In this document: positions 1 through 14,970 of the stretch, in pieces | How the letters are laid out: the number at the start of each line of letters is the position of its first letter | Numbering within the stretch: the first letter of the stretch is position 1 | Assembly (NCBI GenBank): GCA_012295275.1 | Contig: CM022674.1 | Coordinates: forward strand, 9,510,260-9,574,259 | DNA length: 64,000 nucleotides | Direction: 5' to 3' | From: Chrysomallon squamiferum | Lineage: Eukaryota > Mollusca > Gastropoda > Neomphalida > Peltospiridae | Program-made: the position numbers and the translations under genes | Notes under the pieces: generated by a model | Databases searched by the model: none | What the model was told of the DNA's origin: nothing | The model's input: only the letters and a program-made list of their open reading frames with translations

Positions 1-2920
1 TGAGGCCATTAACTCCATTGAAGGCAATATTTTTTTTATTTTTTTATTTTTTATTTTTTTTATTAAATTGCTGATCATTATGCTTTTTACATATGACATC
101 TGGTGCACTAAAAATGGAATAAAAAATGTCAGAATTATAATGGTTTCAAGTATTCTTTTACGGCAGTGTACTCAGTATTTGTCTGCTAGGAAGTTTTGGC
201 ACATTATGATACCTAATGAGAACAGTCATCTTCATATTCACCTGTCAATGTCTGTGAAAATTATTTTCTTTTTTGATTTCATGAAATACTAAAGCTGTTG
301 ATGGAAACTGATACATTGGCTTGTTAAACTTCCAAATTCAACAATTTTACATTCATTTTCTGTATTTTTTTTCTGATTTGTGCTAATTAAGGTATGTATG
401 GTTATTAATATTACCAAACCATAATGTAGAACTACATTTTCAACTTGATCAAACATTTCAAACTGGATTATTTTTAAATATGTGCATACTAAAACTGAAA
501 GCAGATTAATGATGAAATTTTGCCATCTGCTGTATTCCTTTCAGAAATGAGCTATCAGACAGTTTGTACCAAACATACGGTTACATAGGGGTTTCCCTTA
601 AGGGTATTATTCATCTGTATAACCTTGATAACCTTTATAAGGTTCCAGGGATTGGTTTTGGTCAATTTCTGTAATTTGGCCAGATCCCAGGGTTGCCACA
701 TTAGACATATAACCTGTATTATTATTATTAATTTCGTTTCATTTTTATAATATTTTTTTGTATTGTTATTATTTTTATTATTCATACCTAGAAATGAATA
801 ATAACCAAGTAATTGAGATACCTGGCAAAGCAGCAAAACAGTTTGTAAATGTCAGTGAACTAAATTCCTATTTAACTGATATTATGAGATGCACAAGATA
901 TGTTTAATTATAGAGAATAGATACCTAATTATTCTAAACAGCACAGAACATGTTTTAGGGCAATATAATAATAAAATTTAGTATATTTTAATATTTGTTA
1001 TTTTCATAAGAACTGTGAATATTATAAATTTTAAATTGGAAAGGGTATTAACTGGTTAGAACATCACAGCTGTAAATTTTATCATTTGTATTGATTATGG
1101 ATGAAATGTTTGGAAAAAACCCCACAAAAAGAAATATTTCTTTGACTTCTCACAATTATTAGTTTACACTTTATTGATTCTAAACAGAACTTAAATTGAC
1201 AGTGGGTTTATCCAGCCTTTATTTACACTTACAATCACCTACAATTATCAGAAGTATTTTTATAAATTCAAAATTAATAAAGAAATGGTTTTGAAAAATG
1301 AAACTAATAATGAGGATTATCTTGAAAGTTATTAATCAAAGAGAATATACATTAATACTGCTGAGTATCTTGGCTGGTCAGTTTGAATCTATTAATGAGA
1401 TGTTAAGGCTACATTGAATTACAGCACATACTGATTCCCAATAATTTTACTATTTTTGCAAATTGGTGGTTTGCCAATAATATTGAATTGTCCTAATAAA
1501 ATGTTTGTTCATGAGTGTGTGTGGAATACAATATATATATATATTTTTATTTTGCTCTTATTCTTATGATGCAGAAAATTGAATAACATGAATATTTTAA
1601 TATTCTTGTATTGGAAACAAGTTTTTCCTTATTTAATTTATTAAGTGACTGCTAATTGAGTGACTGATAGGAAATGTTTAGTCAGTTTTAAACAATAATA
1701 AATCCCATACACACAAGACATGCACACACAACATACATTTATTGCAGTTGTTATTTTAATTATTTTATTTTTCAGTTATAATTTCTCAGCCTTTTTCTGT
1801 TTGATAAAATTATTCTTATTAGTATTATAAATTAGTTATTCAACAAATAATTTTTGTTTCAAAGGTCAGAAGACATTCCTAAAGTTATCATCAGGTATTT
1901 TGTATTATCTTTTTAATTTGTTGTGTTTGAAGTTATGGAATTTTGGAAAATCTTTGCATGTTCAAGAAATAACACCAGTCAAGTATATTTGGAATTGGTA
2001 CACAAATTATATCTTTGTTATTTTTTTCTTATGTTCATTGACAATTGCTACTGTCAATAATGGTAATTTAAAAGCATCAAAACAACATAGAAACAAAAGA
2101 TAATAATTTGTAATTATATAAAAACTTATATATAAAACTATAGTAATTGATTTTTAGGAGTAAGTGGATAGATGAGTAGAAGACAAAGTTACTGTTTAAT
2201 ACTGGCAATAGTAGTATATTGCCTTTTTAATATTTTTATAATTGCCCATTTATGCTGAAATATTTTGAAACTTAGAATTACAGTAAGTAAAACATTTATT
2301 ATGTCAATAAATTTTGTTGAAATGATACATAATTAGCCATCATTTATTCATTTTTTAAAATTTATTATTTTGTAAATAGAGAAATATTTTCCAAACATAT
2401 TATTTATACAGCAGTTTATTTTGATGCTGTTAACTGATGTTAGACAAACTGATTTTGTTACTTTTTTTAATGGGAATGGTTTATTATGGGCATGCTTAAA
2501 CGAAGTAATTTGAAAATATTTCATTTACTTTTTAAAAATAATATTTATATTTTGGGAATAGGCTCCAGAAATATGAAGAATCGTATTGAGTACATTTTAT
2601 TCAAGTAATACTTTGTTTTGATTGAAAACATTTACATATTTTATTGATACATAATTTTTCACAGCAATTCTATTTGAGTAGATCTTTTGTATATTATTAT
2701 CATTAATATTATTAGAAAGTCTGTAAAATCATTACAGATAAAACATCACTTATAATATGTTGTAGTAAAGTGTAAAAAACTGTTATTATTAGTTATTATA
2801 TATCAACACTTTTAAAATGTTTGATGAGGAGAAATTCAAATCAGACTGCATTATTTTAAAAGGTAAAAAGTACATATGAAACTTTATAATGAAACTGTGA
2901 TAATTTTTGCTATATCCTAG
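1..2920. other. AT-rich stretch before the first visible VAMP exon
   Basis: I see no supportable coding exon here. It is AT-rich with T tracts and a short AT microsatellite near 1530-1545. Because the first visible VAMP exon begins in mid-codon, this stretch is most likely part of intron 1 of that gene. The exon supplying the ATG must lie here or beyond the left edge, and I could not identify it. Confidence 0.5.
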
Positions 2921-5635
2921 GTCTGGCCCCCAAAACCCAGCACCAGGAGTACCTGGAGGTCCCCCGTAAGTAGAGGACTAACTGTCCTTTGGCTAAACAC
3001 ATATCAGAGATTATCAAAGTTTGACAAGGAAAAGTTCAATAATGTTTTCCTTTGAATAAATAGTAATTAATTTGAAATTATTGTTGTTGTTATTATTATT
3101 ATTATTATTATTTTACTAATTTATTATTATTCTTTTTTTAATATTTGTTTTTTCGTTTCAGTTAATCTATATATATTTTTATTATTATCATTTTCAATTC
3201 TTAATTTTATTTATTGGACTCTCTTATTTTTTTATTTTTTTTTTTATTATTAAATACCCATATATATATATTATTATTTTAATTTTATTTTTTGCTTTAT
3301 AAAACATTTACTTTAAATTTAGGTAAATAAAATTATTACTAGAAATTAAGTTCTTTAATGTAATTAAACTTTTTACTAACACATTTGTATTAAGGATAAC
3401 TTTTTCCAGGTCTTTGGTAAACTCTGACATGAATGTGTTGGTCAAATAGCAATGTCATGCACACAGAACTTGTCCTTGTGGAGTATACATGTTGTGCTTT
3501 GAGTATTTTTATTTCTTATAATAATTATTATCCTTTTTGTAGTGGCATAAATGATTTTAATCGTTTTCTTTTCTTTTCCCCTCTATTTTTAACTAGCATA
3601 CTCTTTTTTTTTTTTTTTTTCATTTTGATGTTGATAATTACTTTATTGTAAATTCTTGCCATATTTAAAAAAAAAAAAATTGCAGATGGTTTATTTAACT
3701 TTTCAAGAGAAATAAAATATGTTAGAGGTTATTTAAATATTTATTTTCCATATGACTTTAAAAATATTTTAAGGGGGTGAGTTTAATTTAGAATTATTAT
3801 TTATTTAGTTTATTTTTAAGTTTTATTCTACACTGCATGGTTTTTTTTTAATTAAATTCTTATTCAGCCTTTTATTCACCACAGTTTATTTTGCAATAAA
3901 TATAATACATTTATATTTTACTGTTGTGATCTGTATGACAGATTTTTACCTTTATATGTAAACGGGTATGGAAGTTATTTTCAAATAATACTACCAAATA
4001 CCAGGAACTAACCATTTAAAAAAAATAGCGTTTTGTAATTTGAATTTATCATGTGAAATATTATTTTCATATTAAAGATTATTAGACATTACAATAATTC
4101 AGTAGGTCTTGAGTGAAATTGCACTTGGTGTTTAATGTCATATTTTTCTTAAATAGTCAAATATATATTTCAGAGAATATTTAATTATACTTAATTTATC
4201 ATTTGAAAGCAGTTGTTTTTAATATGTAAAGGAAATATTTCACAAACTGCTTGAATAATTTAACTTCATACATAAAACGTTTGTAAAATACTTTATGAAC
4301 TGCACAAAGGCACAGTGTGTATGTAAAAAATGTGAAATGTGTTTTATAAATACGAAAGCAGCTTTCAGGACTTGGGCAGGATTAATTTTAAATACTGCAG
4401 TTTTCTTCTGTGGTACTGTGTATTAATTGAAAAGTATTGGCAAGGATATGACATCCTGCAGCACCATTACTCTCAGAGAGAATGTTTATTTCTAGTCATT
4501 GTTCATTTACTTGTCACTTGATGTCTGGTAATTTTTGAATTAAGCACAATTATAGAAACTATAGAAGTAACAGGAGATATTAACCATGAAAATCTGAGTT
4601 AGAGCAACATCTCTTTCTTTATTTGTATATAATGGTAATGGTGGGGATATGCCATTTTCTAGGCTGGTACTGGTTTATGACCTTCAGGATAAACATTATT
4701 TTGTAAAAATATCTTTTTACAAGTTACACTTTTTTTCTTCTTTTTTTTTCCTTCTGGATTTTAAATAATTCTCACATTTCCCAGTGTTTTCTTTGTTCTC
4801 TAGTAACTGGAAATGAATAGTATGTATTCTAAGAGTAACTCTTTGTAGTTGCTATTTAGACAAACCTACAGATACTGTTGATATGAATGTGATTATAAAC
4901 TACATGGAAAATATTTGGTCATAGCAGTAACACCATCAATGAGATTGGCAACAGTAATAAAGACTTTGAAAGAAGAAAATAAGTAATAATATTAAAATGA
5001 ATGAGCTATATGTCTTAGCTAAGTGATGCTATTGTTAATAGTTTTGTTCATAGGTCAGGAAGTGCAATGAAAAACATGACACAAAGGAAAATTTGGCATT
5101 GTCAAAACACCCTTTTTCTTTTAATGTGAAATGCCATAAAGACTTTTTCCCATATGAAAATCTGTTAAAATGTTCACAAGGACAACAGCACACAACAGCA
5201 CACTATGTAATATTTTTCAGATATATGTTATGGCAATATGCAGTGGTTTTTAGTGAGGTATGAATATAGATGATATCATAACCAGATATCCTGGTGGTAT
5301 GAATATTGTTCCTTTTTGTGTGTGTGTGTGTGTGAAGAAAAAAAGGAAACGTATTATTAAGTAATTTATTTTAGTAAAGAATTTGTTTTGTGTCAAAATA
5401 CTTCAATACAAATGTATTTGTAATCATCATTAATCATGTAAAATTGAAAAGAGAAATGATGGGATTTTATGACTTACCTTAATTTATCTCACTTAGGTCA
5501 GCAGGAGGACCAGGGGGTCCACCCCGTGCAGAGACAAACAAAAGGTTACAACAGACTCAGGCTCAGGTTGATGAGGTAATTGCATATCTGCAGCTGAAAT
5601 TTTAGTTCTCATTGTTACATTGAACTTTTTTACGC

Positions 5636-5689
<54 letters not shown>

Positions 5690-8600
5690 TTTATTTTTAT
5701 TTATTTATGTTTTTGATATATTCAGAATTCAAACTGATATGTATGGGTAATTAATAAAAAATGTATCATAGAAACTATAAGAAAAAAAATTATATTAGGA
5801 CTTATAAAAAAAATACATGTTGTTTGACTAACTGCAGTGTTGAATTGGAGTTTTATTATTGTTTATTATGGTTAAACATTTGATAATTTTTTGTTTGCAG
5901 GTTGTGGATATTATGCGAGTAAATGTAGACAAAGTGTTAGAAAGAGACCAGAAAATAACAGAACTGGATGACCGGGCTGGTAATGACTTTTAAAAACAAA
6001 ACATGAAACATTTATAAATAATTAATGTAGGAATAGGACAAGCCAGGGCATCATATCAGATAATGTATGTACCTTATTCTGGTATTAGTTTTTCACATTT
6101 TTTAATCATCTCTGTTTTAGACTTATTCTAATACTCTATCAAATCCACAACTCCTTTGAATATCTAAACACCTATATTTTAATCTAATTTCTCATCAGAA
6201 GTTTTCAAATTACAGATGCATTGCAGGCAGGTGCTTCACAATTTGAAGCTAGTGCAGGTAAACTGAAAAGAAAATACTGGTGGAAAAACTGCAAGGTATG
6301 TGATACACTATTATCACTGTTCATAATTAAAGAGAGAAAAAAAAGTCAGATTAGTTGAATAGATAACCCTAGATTTTTTAAGTAACCATGTTCTAGTATT
6401 GTTGGGAAATATTTTCTGTTTGTCATTTTCGAAATAAAAAAACAAAATGAAAAAAAGAAGACAAATCAGTTCCAGCATTGATTCCACCTGAGATTAGTTT
6501 AAAAGATTTTATTATTGATGTTAAATTTTTATCAGTGTAAAATACCATTTCATGTACCACAGAAGATGAAATATCATCTGCTTTTAAATACAACACGTAT
6601 ATGTGTTATAATGGGTTTAAACAATTTGCAGATGATGATTATACTTGGATCAATAGTTGCTGTTATTATTATCATAATTATTGGTGAGTTTAGTCAGTGT
6701 AGTCTCCACAAAATTCATCAGTGTTGTTTTGTTGTAATATTATTGCACCTGTACATAGGTACTTGTTTCATCATTTTTATGTTTATAATTTTAAAAAATA
6801 AACAATAATACATTTGTATTCATTTAATCATTAAGGCACTGTGTGGCAGTAGAAAATGCAAAATTTGGGTCAGTTTGACAGTTCTTAACTTTTTGCAGAT
6901 TTACATTCCTGAGCACGTCCCATTCCTCAATTTATTAAAAATGTCTTTTTTAAGCAGTAAAAATGCATTTTTTAATGCTACCCATTCATATTTGTGTTCA
7001 TTTCTTTTGAAAAGTTCATTTTAGACCCTAGCACAAGACATTTTCTTTACACTAATGATCAAGTATTGCATATGAAGCTCCTGTTCTTCCCATGTACTAT
7101 TTTGGAGAGTTTTGTTGTAATAACTAGGTCACATTCATATGATAACTCATTTTCTGTTTAAGGGGTGTGAAGAAGAAAGTGCTTATCAAATTTGCCATAT
7201 TGGGTCACTTCACCGACCACATCCAAAAAAATGGCTATTGTTTACTTTGACAAATGGCTTTTGTGAGGAAATCTCACAGAAAATGTGTCTGAAAGGCAAG
7301 TTCTTGAGAAGAAAGCATCTAGCTTATGTAAGATAGGGCAAAGCAAGTAAGCACAGTGACACTGGTGAGAATTGATAATGACTCTGTCAGCATGTCAGTC
7401 ACCTTTGTCTTTATTTTGACAACTTCAGAATCAGAACCTTTTGTTTTGGGCAGTAAAATCCAGACATATTTTAAACAGGAAACCTATGACAGTGTACTTA
7501 CTGCTGAGTGACTTGCAGAATCTTTGAAGTTTTTAGGCATGACTCAGAAATAAATAATAGGTCTAAATATGTTTCTTGTCTTATTTTTATATTTTTCTCC
7601 TTTTCAATTTCTCAGGAAATGTCTGTTCAATTCTAATGGAATTTGGTACATGTTTACACTGCAGATGGTGATGATATTTTTGATAGTTTTCATTTTATAA
7701 AGACACACAATTTACAACTTTTTTAAAACAGAAAACACTATTAATAAGTTAGAGCCAAAAAAAAAATCTCTGTTGCACTGTCAACATATATTTACAGCAA
7801 ATGCTTCTGCTAAAAACTTCCTGTGTGATGACTGATGTATTTTGTAGCTGAAAAATCAGTTCTTAAAACCCTGTCATTCCACACTGCTTATGTTGGTTTC
7901 TATGGCAGTGGCAAGCAATAAACTTGAACAGACTGCATTTTTACATTTAGTATTCAAAGTATTATCATTTACTATCCATTAAACATGTTTTCTTTAGCTA
8001 CTTGAAAATTTAACATCTACTGCTGCACAATGCCTTAAGCTGAAAAATAAAATAATATCCTATTTAAATTTGTCATTCTTAAGAACAGAAATGGTACCCC
8101 TGGCACTGTAGATCAGAACAGCATGAAATTAATCTCATTTTGACGTAGTATTCAAATTTTTCTTTTCTGTTTTAGACACTGTTTTTAGCATGTATGTTTT
8201 CTTTTTGTTTTCTTTTTGTTTTTGTTTTTTGTTACTTGTCTATTTGTGTTATCTTGCAGATGTGGTTAATTCTCATTGGAATTATTGTTGTGATTATTAT
8301 TATTATTATTGGTAAGTTTTCTAATCTTTTGTTAAAAAACAAAGTCACTTTCTGTTTTTGTTTTCACTAAGTCAACAATAAAAAAAATAAAAATAAGAAA
8401 TTAATATATAAATATAAATTAAATAAAGCAAAAATTAAAATATATGAAATGGATCAAAGAACAAACAAATAACTGGCAGGTGATTTTGAATTTTTCTTAT
8501 TTTTAGTTAAAACTTTTTGTCATCTTTTATTGTTCATGTTATAATTTTGGTTTCACATCAGTTTTTATAACTAATTTCCACTAGTTATATATGATATTAC

Positions 8601-11600
8601 TTAGACAACTTATAATTTTTGTCAGTGAGTATTGAATAGCTATTTATAAGTTTTAAATTTTTTACTGCCATTTTGCCTCTTAATTGTTTATGAACATGCA
8701 GTGTATTGTCATTCTGAGATAAATAATTGGTTTTAACTTTTGGAAATACGGCCAATCAAATATTGGAAAGAAAATTAATTCCATGAGAAATCATTTTAGC
8801 ATAATCTGGTTTTCTGTTTGAATTTGATTTGGATTATGTGACCTTGAAATGACCTTTAGCAGTCAGATTTGCAGTCTAGAAAATCAATAACAACATACAA
8901 AAACAATTACAGAATATAAAATGTTCTTTATAAGTCAGCAGTTTTCAGAAAAAGCAAACGTGAGGCAATAAAGCATGTTTTGCACCACTAACCGATAATA
9001 ATACTAATAATGTATGCATTTATATTGCATACTAGTTCTCTGTATTCTTATGGCAGTGGGATAGAAATTTTTTTGTCTTCATCCATGATGGGGAGTGGTT
9101 CATTGTGAACACAGTTACCTTGGAAGGTCTATAAAGAATTACAGCAGTTGAAGCAGGAATGTCTACTAATCATAGGTGTCTTGGTCATGGTATAGATCTT
9201 GAAATGATGAATCTTGAGAGCTGCTTTTAAAGCTGTTTCTGCAGACTTGATCATTTCTGACAGGCAGTTCCATTTCTTTGAAGCAGCAGGTATCCGTGTT
9301 ATTCTTGCTGTATCTTGCACAAACTGCAGATGCTGCAGTTGCCCTTTACTAATAAATGTTACAGTTGTGACTGTTGCACTAAGGTCTGATATTCCTTCTA
9401 TTTCTTAGTTGATAGTGAATGTTTTGATATTTGAAATTTAACTGGTTATAGTAAGTTCTATCTTGATCTGTACAGCAAGACATTTTGCTTTTGATGCTAA
9501 TATTCCCAAGTACATACACTGTGTTGCTTGATTAACTTAACACCTTTTAGGTGCATGATCTTCATGATGTCATCATTGGTAAATAAGAGCATCTCAGTCC
9601 ACCTCAGTACACCCCAGAATGTTCCTTCATTTGTATTGGCTTTCTGAAACCTTCATGACTGGGATGTTTTCTGTGCAGAAAAATTGTGACCATTTCAATA
9701 CTTAGTCTTTTTTCTTTTAATTTTAGATCTACTTCAAAGCAGTTTCTATGGTCAAACATATGAAAAATAAAATTGTATTATTCTCTTTGTAAACTTATTA
9801 GACAATACACAGTATAAAATAGCAGACTAATGGATTTTAGAGAAGTATTCAGCACAAATACAGTAAATGTAATACAAAGAATTTCCTATGCAGCTTTGAC
9901 TATTGCTGACTTACAAAGAATATTATCAAAATTATGACAGAAACACTTAAATTTATAGATGTATTGACTGCTGAAGATAAAATCTGTATATTTACACATT
10001 TAAGAGAAAATAATAGTTTTTAAGTGAAATTTCCACTGAATAGAATGAATGTACATTTCAGGCTGCTAGCCTTTCATAGAAATCAGTTTCTCAAAAACTT
10101 AAATTATAACTATAAAAGATAACATTTATCTTTAAATGTGTATATTTTATAATTATCTTTCACTTTAACATTTTATGCAGTCTGTGTCTAAACAGAGACA
10201 AGACATGTCATGACTTGAAATAACTTGAAACTGTTTGTTTTTAATTATCAGTCATTATGTGATATTATCTGTTTTCTTGACTTGCATTCAAAACTTTATT
10301 TTAGTTATCAAATAGTTCCAAGACTAATTGCAAGTTAGTAAAAAGAAAAAAAAAACAACATCTCCTTGCATTTCACAAAATATACTTGGATATTTAACTA
10401 GATTATTGAAGCTACTAGACCAAAATGCCAGTAAAAAATACAACCCTCAATGATTTAATTACTAAATTGATTTTCCTTTCTAATGTTTTTATAATAAATG
10501 ATTAACACATATGTTCTCTTAAACATAGATATATCAGATACAGTCTTAATGACATTATCTTCTATTAGTAAGGGCTTCTCTTTTCATAACTTCTGATATA
10601 TTTGTTCTGATATATTTGTTCTGTTAAACTTAACTAATTTGTTTTATATCCTAATTAGTTTGTACATTTTGTCTGATACCATATCCATTTTTTGTACTTA
10701 TGATAGTTTTAATGTTTAAAAATATTTGATTATTAGTGAAGTGATGTAAAATAATAATAATAATAATAATAAAAATAAAAATAAAAGGAAATAAAAAAGA
10801 GGTAAGTAAACACATACTTAATTTACTAAAGCATTAATTCATTTTTTTATTTTTTTTTTTTTTTCTCCCATGTTGAATGAAAAAGCACAATAGGGACAAA
10901 AATAATTTTACTTATCTCCCTTTTTAAACTTACAATTTGTTTTATTTTGATTTTTTTGTTTTTCTGCATTTTTTTTTTTTATATCCAAACAGTATGGGTA
11001 ACAACATCATAATTTACAGGTACTATCTATGTATGTCACTAACAGTATTGTGTACTTTTGTTGTCTTGGTATTGTCTTTCTATCAAGTCGTGTTCTGCCA
11101 AGATCTGAAAGCTATAGTATCTTAAAGTATTTATTTTAATATTTTCAAGTAGCTGGATTTAAAATGGATATCCTATGTTTTGACATACTAAAAGAAGAAA
11201 CCTGATGTTTATTATCTTTAATAATATGGTTTATGTAACCACCAGATCGTTATTGTCACAGATAAATATTCAGCCTTCTTTAATGTTAATTTGATTAAAA
11301 CAGTTTATGGTATGTTTGCTTTAAACTGATTATACTGAATATTTACATATTTGTTTTTTTTTTAAATTATTGTTTTAAAAGTTTATAATATTTAGATATT
11401 TAAAAATGTTAACAATTTAAGGGACATGACTTGATAGGTTTCATAATACTAGTAGTGTGTGTGTGTGTGTGTAGGCCCTAGTGCTCGATCAAATGTGCTA
11501 TTCGAATATTCACTTACTCCTAAAACATTTACTGTTTCAGATAAATATTTCAGATTTTTACAAATGGAAATGCATATATGCAGATTACATAATGATGAAA

Positions 11601-11919
11601 TATGGTTTATCATTCTAACTTTTTTTTTTGTACTATCCAAACATTTTTGGAAAGGTGCTGTATGAAAACTATTTGTGCTAAAGTTTCCAAAAATGTATTA
11701 TATATATTTAAAAACATATACTACAAAATGACTAAAGAAAATATTGGGAAAATTAACTGTTCTTTCCATATATCTTTTATACAATTTTCTATTGTTTAAT
11801 AATACAAATAAAAAACATTATTTTTTTAAATAATCTTTTTGAAGTATGTAAACAAAGATAAATTTTTCTGTTATTTTGTAGAAATACATGTCCATGATGA
11901 ACACCAGCAGTTTGACTGA

Positions 11920-12017
<98 letters not shown>

Positions 12018-14890
12018 GGTTTGGGTTGCAGAGGTTCATGAAATAGGGTATGATAATATTATAAAAAAGCCAAAAATAAAAGTACCCATTTGTCATAAAA
12101 AATAAACTAGTACTAGTTGGGGTTTTTGGTAACAAAAGGGGATTATCCCCATGAAGTTTCAATTCTGTAACACTAAAAAAAAGAATGATTTTTGTTATGT
12201 TCACCTCACGTCCCTTTAAATAATGGATTTGAGGATTCTGTAATAGATGAACATACTGAATTGGTTTTGTTGATTTTCTGTAATAAGATATTTGTATATC
12301 AGTACATTCTAACATTTAAAATTGCTTAATTTGAACAAAATTTAAAGAGTTTAATATGGTTTGCCTTTGTTAATATTGTCAGTTCAGTTTCACATCCATA
12401 GTTAAATAAGACTTTCGTAATTCATAATTATTTTTGTTCATCAAGTGAAAACTTTAATTTAAAAAAATAAGGGTTTAATGGACTCCTTCATTTCTCCTGT
12501 CATAGTTTAGTTATATAGCAAGTGTCATAATCTATTTTTGCTGCAGTAAAGTCACCTGAAGCAGACAGATTTAAATTAATACACATTTTTGTCAGTTACG
12601 ATTAAAGTGAAATATATTAACAAATAAATGTTCAAAAATTATTTGTTATACTTTGTTATTTAAAGATCAAGTTCTTGAGCAAAATTCATTTTAATGCAAG
12701 TTGTCTAAAAGAACATTGCATTTGACAATGATCACACCTAGTTATAAGCCAGTGACTGTCTGGGTAACAGGTTGGATCAAACTTATAAATGGACACTGTC
12801 AAACAAACATACATTTTTCTGAAAACACCCTTAAAGTAAAACCTTACATAATATATAAAAGGCTTTGTAATTGAAAATCAATTTTTAATTTAATAAAAAG
12901 AAATAACTAACAATTATATTTACTGCCCACATTTGCAAATACATTCATTTATTTTATAGGGAAATAAAATGTGGCTTATAAAAATTATTTTTACAATGTT
13001 TTCTTACCTGCTCAATCAAAAAAAAAAAAAAAAAAAAAAAAGGTCTATGATCTACTCAATGACAAAATTGCATCACTGTATTTTGTAACTCTCTTTATAT
13101 ATATATATATATTTTTTTTTTTTGTAACAGTGGTTGAAAAACCCCACAAATACAATGTTAACTTGGAAGTATGCAGAAAATGTTCAGGTTATAATTGCTA
13201 AAATGGGTATCATTACAGTTTTGGGATATGTCTGTTTTTAGAGTTAAGAAGGGGTCTTTTTGTGTTTTTTTCAATAAATTAAATATTGCTGAGTTAATGT
13301 CCACTAACCTCATGAAATACTATAGTATTTACAAATTAGTAATGAATATTCGGATAACAAACAAAAATGGGTCATGCTTCCATTTGACTGGATGTAAAAT
13401 TGGCAGGCTTAAATTCGGTCTTTGCTTTAGGGTATAACAAATTGGCAGTACAGTTTTGGGATTCAAGAAATAACTATGAATATGCTTTTGATACACCTAT
13501 AGAAAATATAATCTTAATAAATTGTTCTGTGATGTCATATGATACTAAATTTTATTATCTTTTTATTTTTTGTTTCCTTTTGCCTAGTCTACTTTGCTAC
13601 CAACTATGGCTAAGGGTATTTTTTATGCAGTCATTTTCTTCTGTATTTTACACTTAATTTTATTGTAGTCTCAAAAGTAAAAAGAAAACAAAAGCATGTT
13701 TGTTTGTTGTTTTTGTTTTCTTTATATACTACATTATTAGTGAGCACATCATTATTTAAATGTTTCCTCCGAATGTAACTTTTTTTTTTTTTTAATTTAA
13801 ATTTTTGGAAACTATGTATTAAGATTTTCAAGTGAGACCATAGTTATTTATTAATGCAAGGGTTTTAACTGTGTTTCTATTTTTAACTGACAGTTTATTG
13901 TTCAACTATTCAAACTGAGTGAAAAACTGAAAGAAGCTCTCATAATGTTTGAGATTAATAACAAGCTATATCTCTCTTTCTGAGAATGTTATAATTGGTT
14001 TCTCTTATTTTTAATAGAAGTCTAGTTTCTTAGTTTTGTTTCTTTTTTTAAATCGGAGATAAAAGAATTGTATGATGATAATAAAAATATTCCATTGTTT
14101 TTGTTTTGCACTAAAATAATTTGATGTTTTGATGGAGGAAGTTGCATGGGAGGGGAATCCCAATTTTTGCGATTTTATAATTTATATTTGCTCTTCTGCT
14201 AAACTATTTTGTTAATGGATGTTGGCTTCCCAGACACAGTTAACCAAGATTTAAGAATAGTGACCAATCAAATAAATCAATATGCCTTATTTCAGTCTCC
14301 ATTTTTCTCTTTTCTTTTTTTTTCTTGTAACGCTGCTACTCTAGAAACAATAACTTTTAAGGTTCAAGACATATGTAAAGTGTTAACAACAGATTTCACC
14401 GATACTGAACAGTTTCTCTTATCTGTAGACTTTTTTAACACCAACAAATGCTGCAAACAGCTTTCATTGACATAAGATGTACCGTAACACAAAATGTTAT
14501 CACTGCAGTATATTTCATTGTTTTGTTTTTTTTGATGCCTAGAACTTCCAGTCCATCAGTCTTGCAGAGCATTGCTGATCTAAGATTACTACTTCTACTT
14601 TATCTATTTAAAAGAAAATATTTGATTAAAATGAAAATGGTCAAAATCAGTTTCTTTCTGTCAAGACTGACTGTTGTCACACCCAGAAATCACCAATTTA
14701 AACTTATTTGGAAAATTATTATGGAAGTGCATGACCCTCCCCCAAATAGTGATCTCACAATAATCAGCACACATTTTTATGCTTTTGTTTTGATAGAAAA
14801 TGTTCAGATTTTTAACATTTATTATTATTTATTCTTAAAGGCAACCATGTGTATGTGTGTTTAGCTTTACTATTTCTCTCTCTCTTGCTT

Positions 14891-14970
<80 letters not shown>

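Noticed and set aside
7139-7336. A 65-codon plus-strand ORF within the VAMP intron
   Set aside because: No splice sites fitting the VAMP phases, no recognised domain, and it sits between two constitutive VAMP parts.
11818-12315. A 165-codon minus-strand ORF, the longest in its area
   Set aside because: Its middle is a translated CT/AT microsatellite (Arg-Glu and Ile-Tyr runs), and the flanks show no domain.
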